From Chloromonas sp. AAM2 (Eukaryota; Chlorophyta; Chlorophyceae; Chlamydomonadales; Chlamydomonadaceae), in NCBI GenBank assembly GCA_004335635.1, contig QAXH01005470.1, positions 1 through 64,000 on the forward strand: a stretch of 64,000 nucleotides of DNA, given 5' to 3'. A program made the translations under genes and the position numbers. How positions within the stretch are numbered: position 1 is the stretch's first letter; each line of letters opens with the position of its first letter. This document shows, piece by piece, positions 58,016 through 64,000 of this stretch. The notes beneath the pieces were generated by a model. That model made no database searches. It saw nothing but the letters and a program-made list of their open reading frames with translations, and had not been told where the DNA came from.

Positions 58016-59958
58016 ACACGCTGGCGCAACCCCACAACTTGAAAGGGTACTAGACACGCACAACCCCCGCGAAAACAGAAGAAGGAAGGGCATCTGCATT
58101 CACCATCAGCAGCAGGCTGCTGCTTGGGGCTGTGCATCTAATGATGCTTGCTGTGTGCGACTGAGCATACAAACTCGGACGCAGTAGCCAGTCGTGGCAA
58201 GGAATCCGCCGATGGTTGCATTAGCTTTAGTGCACGACACACTTATTCATACATGATTTGCAGACACAAACTATGTCCTCAGACCAGCTGTTGCGCCCAG
58301 CCAGCCGCGTAAGAAACAGCTTGGCCTGACTGCTGGATAGTGCTACATATGCACACTAGGGGACCGTGTGCACGGCGCCGTGGGCTGTCGATCCTCGAGC
58401 ATTCTGGCATTCCGGCAGGTACCAGCAAGCATTCTGGCAGGCTTCATCGTGCTCGTCCCTTACATATGACGATCAAGGCTGGGATGATGTAGCACGGCGG
58501 TCTATGTGCCTGCCACCGCAGTCGCTGCTGGCCAATCCACAGACTTGAATGTTGTGCACAATAGCTACTTCATCAGGCGGCTTGAATCGTGGATTCATTG
58601 GCAGACTATGTCAGTGTGCATACCCCTGTGTGGCACCACTCATTTGCGTTAGGCGTTGGATTGGAAACTGAGTATGGTTTGGAATACATGCATGATTTGG
58701 TAGAACTTGCAGGCTGGCTTAGGCGGCCTGATGCATCTCGAACGGAGGGCGTGCGTGGATTTACACGCAGCAAGTGGTGATCGCAACTTTACGCATGACA
58801 TGGTTCGGGCCTGGGAAGGTTTCTCTATTTCGGCATACTTCGGCATCAGGCAGGTTGGCTGGCATCTAGTGTTTGTATGAGCAGTGGTATCGATGGAATT
58901 ATCTATATGTGCAGAAAACTGTGACAGTGCCACTGCAGCGAATTAAATGTCGAGCATGTCATTCATGCCTGGTTGATAATGATGGTCAACATATAAAATC
59001 TTTACATGCGATGCGTTAAGGAAGGAACTCACCAGGCCTTGCTGACGCGGCTAGACTCCCCTTTACTAGGAGAAGTTTTTACAATTTGCGCAAGTTTGAT
59101 ATTTGCGTGGACGTGCTTCCTGGTGTGCACTCCCTCCTTGTAATGATGCTTTTACCCTCGGGGTGGAAGGTGCACCGATCGCCAGCCAGGTGAACAGGCA
59201 AAGCAAAAACCTTTGGCCCTGCGGATGTTTGTATGATAACACGAACATTGGCCTCCTTGTAAGCATCTGATGCAGAGCAGCTCCCTGTCCACTCGGGCAA
59301 CAAGTCATTCACCAGGTACCAGGGGAACAGGCAAAGGCTGAAACCCTTGCTTTGTTTTCAACGAGAACCCGTGGTCCCTTCTGCCTGCGATGAGGGGGAC
59401 ACCTAACGCGCAGTGGCTATTGCAATCATTTATGATGGAAACAGGCATATTCAAGGCAGAAGGTCAAAATCAAATCGTCGGATGGTTTCGACGCCAGTCC
59501 AACACATCAACGCCAGCACCCAAGTGATTCCAAGGTTGTGTTGAAGCTCTGTTTTGTCAAAACTGAGAGACGTGCGGCACATGTCGAGCCCAGGCCAGTT
59601 GATGAATACTCACGCAGTCCATGTCCAGCCTTCCTTCTGGAGCCTGAAATGTTCTACGCTAGTAACACAACGGATTGTACTGGTGCAAGTGCCAACTACA
59701 GTCATATCCTTACCCTTCCAGGAACGTGAGGTTGGCTCAGAAACCAAGTGCGTCCCAAGGTGATGTCAATGTCACAGTACACACAATAATTATGATTTAG
59801 CTGACCACCTCTGAACGAATTATCTGACAACAGATGCCCCACTGCACGTCCCGTACCAAGCCCATCCATACAGGCATTTGCAGCGTGGCAGAACAACGCA
59901 GTGTCTCTGACATGCGTCAAGGTCAAGGCTTGCAGCATGCAACCGCCAACGCATGTTC
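57919..59958. other. Intergenic between convergent FAB1 and RPC9 genes
   Basis: Contains the FAB1 3' UTR with its duplicated end, and a family 3 repeat at 59076. No gene supported; no clear polyadenylation signal is pointed out. Confidence 0.5.
59076..59142 (+). repeat. Dispersed repeat, family 3, copy 1
   Basis: TTTTTACAATTTGCGCAA, then GTTTGATATTTGCG, then GGACGTGCTTCCTGGTGTGC and ACTCCCTCCTTGTAA. It matches 61973-62043 with a 3-base insertion/deletion and few changes. Confidence 0.9.
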
Positions 59959-61178
59959 TCAGTGCTTGAGGTGCAGGGCAACCAGCTCCAGCACGTGGTC
60001 AACCTGCAGCCACATGCAGCAATGCAATGTGCTGTGAAACCGTACAGAACGGCTGCGCTGTCATGCACGGCTTGCCAACCCTTCCAGCTTATATGTCCAT
60101 GGCCTCATCCGCCTGCCTGTCTATCCCTCCTGCTACCATTGCGTTTCCAATCCTTGATTGCCACCTGTCGACTGCAGCCACATGCTCAGGCCCTGGCGGC
60201 TGGCAGGCACCCCACCTGATGATGTTCAATCTAATTTTCAGTCCTCACTACCTGCTCGCTGGTGAGCCTGGAGTCGCAGTTGTCCACCACCAGGTGCACC
60301 TCCACCGGGCTGGTGGGGCAGATGTTGAGCAGATTGAGCACCTCAGCACGCGTCAGGCCGTACGGCTGCAGGGCATACACGCGTGCCAGCAACACTGATC
60401 AAGTGCGGGCGGGCACCATTGTTGACAGCGTGACACGAAAGACGTGTGCCGAACAACAACCCATGCAGCTGGGTAGTGGCAAGAAAAGAAAAAAAAACCT
60501 CCTCAAGTGTGTTTTTGCCTTGTTTTTCCCCCTACACTCTGTGACCCTCGAGCTAATCAGCAGCTTGTGTGAGAATCGGTGTGCCATAGACTGATAGCAG
60601 TCCAAATATGATGCAGGCCCAAGGGGTATGCGAGGACAGGGCCGTTTGGCCACGGCTACAAGCCATTACTTCAGATGCCAGGCAACTCGTCTCTGGGCCC
60701 TCTGTGGCATGTCAGTCACCTTTAGTTGATCAATGCAGTGCTGCAGTGCTGCGGTTTCCCTCAAGCCAGGAGAGTGATTGGTCAGGTAGTTGTACACCTG
60801 GGGCAGCAGGCCAAGGCAGGCATGCAAGCACTTCGGCTGAGCTGAGAAGGGAGGCATGACCTTGTGCATGAGGGCTCAAGATGCAGAATGTACTCATGCC
60901 ACACTCGTGCCCTGCCACCTATCACTCCAGGTTACAAGAGGCTTACGTATGGGAGCAATTGCGCATGTGCAGCCTCACCACGCGTTCGCTGGCCAGCGCC
61001 CTGCCACCTATCTGCTGCGCGTCTGCGCCTCTATCGTGCAGAACACGCAGCACCTCAGCGTTCGTCAGGAGTCCCAGCAGAGGAGCGGTGCTGCATGCAG
61101 AGCAACAGAATGCATGACGGTCACGGACTGCGATGTCCTGCATGGGATGCATGGTGACGACACTCACATTTTCGCCAT
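59959..61178 (-). CDS. RPC9: DNA-directed RNA polymerase III subunit RPC9 (CRCP/Rpc17 family)
   Basis: RPC9 pairs with RPC8 in the stalk of RNA polymerase III, which transcribes tRNA and 5S rRNA genes in the nucleus. Minus-strand exons: 61178-61168 (only 11 nt, ATGGCGAAAAT), 61090-60979, 60797-60720, 60365-60252 and 60003-59959. All phases agree and the product is 119 residues, close to the usual size. N-terminal motif TAPLLGLLTNAEVLRVLHDR matches the family's xFLxxYEVLxxL start. The HRDC-like domain continues VYNYLTNHSPGLRETAALQH and CIDQLKPYGLTRAEVLNLLN, then CPTSPVEVHLVVDNCDSRLT and the C-terminal helix VDHVLELVALHLKH. The micro-exon start is the least certain part, but it restores phase and a plausible MAKI start. 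Confidence 0.85.
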
Positions 61179-61880
61179 CTCTGAGACCCTGCTATCATGG
61201 CTCACGGCGTCTGCTCCGCGCCACAAGAGCAACCCCGGCGCCTGAGGATGTGCGGCGCAGATTGTCGGATAGCGGCAAGGATGGGCGCATGTGACCCACG
61301 AGCAGGGCAGTGCATCGCCTATTTAGGCTCTTTGACGAGCGTGCCTAAACATCAACACTGATACTTCATAGACAGAGCTATGCGGCAAGGACATGAAGGT
61401 TAACGTTTCCAGGCTCCGCTCAGTTCCATGCGCTACGTCGAACGGCAAGCTGTCCCTGTCCAGCACCAGGAGTGAGCTTCACGAGTGAACCGTCTGTTCA
61501 CAATGTGCTTGCAAGCCAAACTGATCTCTGGACAAAATCACTGCTTTTGATGGCTTTAAACTAGTTTACACAAGGTTCAGCCACCGTGAAAGCTCAGCTC
61601 CAAAATACATAACACACAACAAACAGCAAAAAGTCATTAACAAAACTCAACAACAAAAATCAAATCAGCAACATTCTCCTCGACAACATGCCACAGACAC
61701 GCCCGACGACATGACGTTCATATCTTGGCCAATAGCCCGACAGGGTGACGTTCATATCTTGACCAATAGATGTCTGCTTGACTGGGAAATGATATCACAG
61801 TCGGCAGGACAACAGACCTCTCCCGTTGTGGTGCTAGTGCGATGGTTGTCAGTTCTGATGAATTAAGTCTGTTGTGCACC

Positions 61881-61884
<4 letters not shown>

Positions 61885-61919
<35 letters not shown>
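61885..61919. repeat. GT dinucleotide microsatellite
   Basis: Uninterrupted GT repeat of about 17 units. Confidence 0.97.
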
Positions 61920-61920
<1 letters not shown>

Positions 61921-61972
61921 CATGTAATCCATTTTTCGCCACTCAGTGACTGAGTTGGAGATCAAAGGCTAA

Positions 61973-62043
61973 TTTTTACAATTTGCGCAAATAGTTGATA
62001 TTTGCGCTGGACGTGCTTCATGGTGTGCACTCCCTCCTTGTAA
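61973..62043 (+). repeat. Dispersed repeat, family 3, copy 2
   Basis: TTTTTACAATTTGCGCAA, then ATAGTTGATATTTGCG, then CTGGACGTGCTTCATGGTGT and GCACTCCCTCCTTGTAAA. Same orientation as the 59076 copy. Confidence 0.9.
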
Positions 62044-62152
62044 ATGTCTGTCACCAGTGTGAATGTCTGTCAAATGGTCATGTTGGCCCACTTGCCGTCT
62101 TGTGAGCAGAGATTGTCAGGGCCAGAACCAGGCATGCATGCTGTAGGTCTGT

Positions 62153-63560
62153 TCAGCTGGAATAGTCTCCCACCCGCACGCCAGTGGTGAACCAGACACC
62201 CTTTGCGGGCCCAGCCTCTACCTGCTGCAAGCAAAAACTAAACGTGTACTGCCTCAACGGCCCCTCCTTCACATGCCCCTCGTCCGCCCCTTGGCCGGTT
62301 GACCCATGCACCTGACCGCCATCACTCCCCAACTCTGGGTGCCGGGCCAGCTGGGGCGGTGGCAGGGCAGTTGCCCTTACATGCACAACCTGCACGGCCC
62401 TCAAACTGCTGTCACGGCTGCCAGTGAAGATGGGTGGGGAAGCCTCCTGCAGCCGTATGGCAATTGTCTTCTATCGATTGCACAGGATCAACAGTTTCCG
62501 ACGATTAATTTCTACCGCCGCGTGTGGGGTTCTGTTTGGGTTCCCTGCATCAGTCGATGTTGCGGTACGAGCCTATGCATGACGCAGCCCTGTGCACCTG
62601 CACAAATGTGTGGCTGCGCTGCTGATTCACAGTTGAGGAAACTCAGGCAGTGTATGCTGCTGAGCTGAGAAGAGGCCATCCCTCACCTTCCAGCTGTCGC
62701 AGCCCAGCAGCACTCGGTAGGGCGGCGAGTGCAGGAGGGAGCTGAACTCCGGGAAGGTCAGCCAGGACTCGCCAGCCAGCCACGACCGAGACCGACCAGT
62801 CTTTAAAGCAATCTGCGTTCCACAGGGTCACGCAGCCCACACTCATGTTCCTGGACGAGCCCAGGAGCGGTAGGAAACAAAGCAATTGTAAAGCACATGC
62901 CAGGAAAAATAAAGTCAAATCAGAGGTCCCTCCTCGTTCGCGACTCGCCTTTCAGTGCGATATATCGCAAGCTTTGGCCACTATCAAACATCTGGGTGGG
63001 CAAAGTAGGGTTACAAATAATTGACAATTCTGTGTGAATGGGTACAAGGCACAGAGCGCATTGTGAATGAACTGACTGTACGCAGGTCACGGACCGTGCA
63101 AGCTGTCCGTTGCCACTAGGCTGACATGCCGCGTTATGCCTGCGCATAACTAGTTTGCAAAGTTTGTTCTCTATCGTAAACTGGCTGTGCGCAGTACGGT
63201 ATAAAGCCGATCCTTGTTATGCGTTTCTTCCATGGCTCTGCACAGTATTTCGTTGCTTTCTGCAGCACTAGCGACGCACCTGGCCCTCTTGATGGGTTGC
63301 CAACTCCTGCAAGCAGGGTCGTGTGCATGGGCATGCAGCGGGTGGGTTAGAGGCCGGGCGCAACACGTTCCCACCCCCTGTGGGCTAGGCGTCTGTGCAG
63401 CGAGACAGGCTGCATGTGTGCGACAACGTACCTGAGGGAGGGCGAAGGCGAAGGCTGCCTGAACCCCTGCATCGGCCTGAGGCCAGTCGTTTCTTTGAAG
63501 GGCGGCCATCTGCGCTGCAACCACCGCATGAGGAGCGAGCAGAGGGCTGGGCGCACGCAC
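62153..63560 (-). CDS. DUF4864-like protein, 5' end unresolved
   Basis: Three phase-0 minus-strand exons: 63560-63432, 62812-62687 and 62389-62153, giving 163 residues to the stop. The order of motifs fits the small NTF2-like DUF4864 family known mostly from bacteria: VVAAQMAALQRNDWPQADAG and VQAAFAFALP (helices), then ESWLTFPEFSSLLHSPPYRV with LLGCDSWK, then strands VVHVRATALPPP, RQYTFSFCLQQ and GVWFTTGVRVGDYSS. The middle exon is open in another frame too, but the chosen frame has almost all G/C third positions. The acceptor at 63561 means at least one 5' exon is missing here; it may lie at 63.6-64 kb or beyond the window. Function unknown; a plastid or other organelle role is only a guess. 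Confidence 0.6.
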
Positions 63561-64000
63561 CTGAAGCCACAAGAAAGCCAGAGCACGAGCTCAGTGCATG
63601 AGATGCAGAGGCGGATGGCCAACCTCGCATGCTGGGGTCTGGGCTTACCACTGCACCCATACACAACCTTATTATGCGGCAAGTGCGTGTATGAAAAAGC
63701 TGCGTTTGGCCAACATATAGGCGGCCACAGACACACTGGACATGTAGGCAGCCAACCGTCTGGGCCTGGCATTGTAATGCCCTGCCATGGCACCAAACGC
63801 TCAAATTAATGTCAAAAGCCTGAGCATGGCTCAAATGGCACACCTGGCAATAACGGAGCAATAACCGACTACTCACTACTGGGCACTCTCTGGCACGACT
63901 CCAAGCGCAGAACTGGGCAGGTGCCGTGCAAGCTGAGGTAGTTGTTCAGCCCCAAACTAGTGGTGGCAACGCCTCACTTGTTATCTTGTCTGACATCTGT
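63561..64000. other. Window end, possibly 5' part of the DUF4864-like gene
   Basis: No exon can be assigned with confidence. Minus-strand frames here are rich in Cys and Ser but not recognisable. Confidence 0.4.

Larger units (their letters stand above)
61179..62152. other. Intergenic, repeat-bearing
   Basis: Holds the GT microsatellite at 61885 and family 3 repeat copy 2 at 61973. No gene supported. Confidence 0.5.

Overview
The window is nuclear DNA from an intron-rich green alga, most likely a chlorophycean of the Chlamydomonas/Haematococcus kind. The reasons are an octotricopeptide-repeat (OPR) organelle RNA-binding protein, a nuclear minD gene, introns that mostly run GTGAGN...TGCAG, GC-rich third codon positions, and long Gln, Ser/Pro and Gly runs inside proteins. 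The species assignment is inference. Introns break every recognised gene, so exon joins were made by hand from splice signals and reading-frame phase; exon coordinates are given in each entry.

Layout. 1-2.7 kb: repeat-bearing DNA with a broken copy of the tail of the next gene. 2.76-5.33 kb (+): a two-finger CCCH zinc-finger protein. 5.4-11.3 kb: about 6 kb with no supportable gene and several dispersed repeats. 11.34-13.2 kb (-): a disordered protein ending in a CaaX-like box. 13.97-19.44 kb (+): a roughly 1,318-residue OPR protein. 19.4-22.2 kb: intergenic with repeats. 22.2-23.4 kb (-): a coiled-coil protein. 24.55-25.94 kb (+): the autophagy E2-like enzyme ATG10. 26.3-28.1 kb (-): one or two unrecognised genes around a 44-base assembly gap. 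28.6-30.8 kb (+): plastid division protein MinD. 31.9-33.0 kb (-): prefoldin subunit 5. 33.9-39.8 kb (+): a NIPA-type magnesium transporter with a very long extra C-terminal tail. 40.5-41.2 kb (+): unidentified coding exons. 42.8-57.9 kb (+): a giant FAB1/PIKfyve lipid kinase of about 2,500 residues. 59.96-61.18 kb (-): RNA polymerase III subunit RPC9. 62.15-63.56 kb (-): a DUF4864-like protein whose 5' end is not resolved.

These are ordinary housekeeping genes (RNA polymerase III, chaperone, autophagy, phosphoinositide signalling, organelle division and organelle RNA metabolism) in mixed orientation, often as head-to-head pairs. There is no operon and no bacterial-type system, CRISPR array or RNA gene. 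The unusual content is the long lineage-specific extensions (NIPA tail, FAB1 linkers), the CaaX protein, several families of short dispersed repeats, a small insertion flanked by a 13-bp direct repeat, and splice-site oddities in FAB1 and RPC9.
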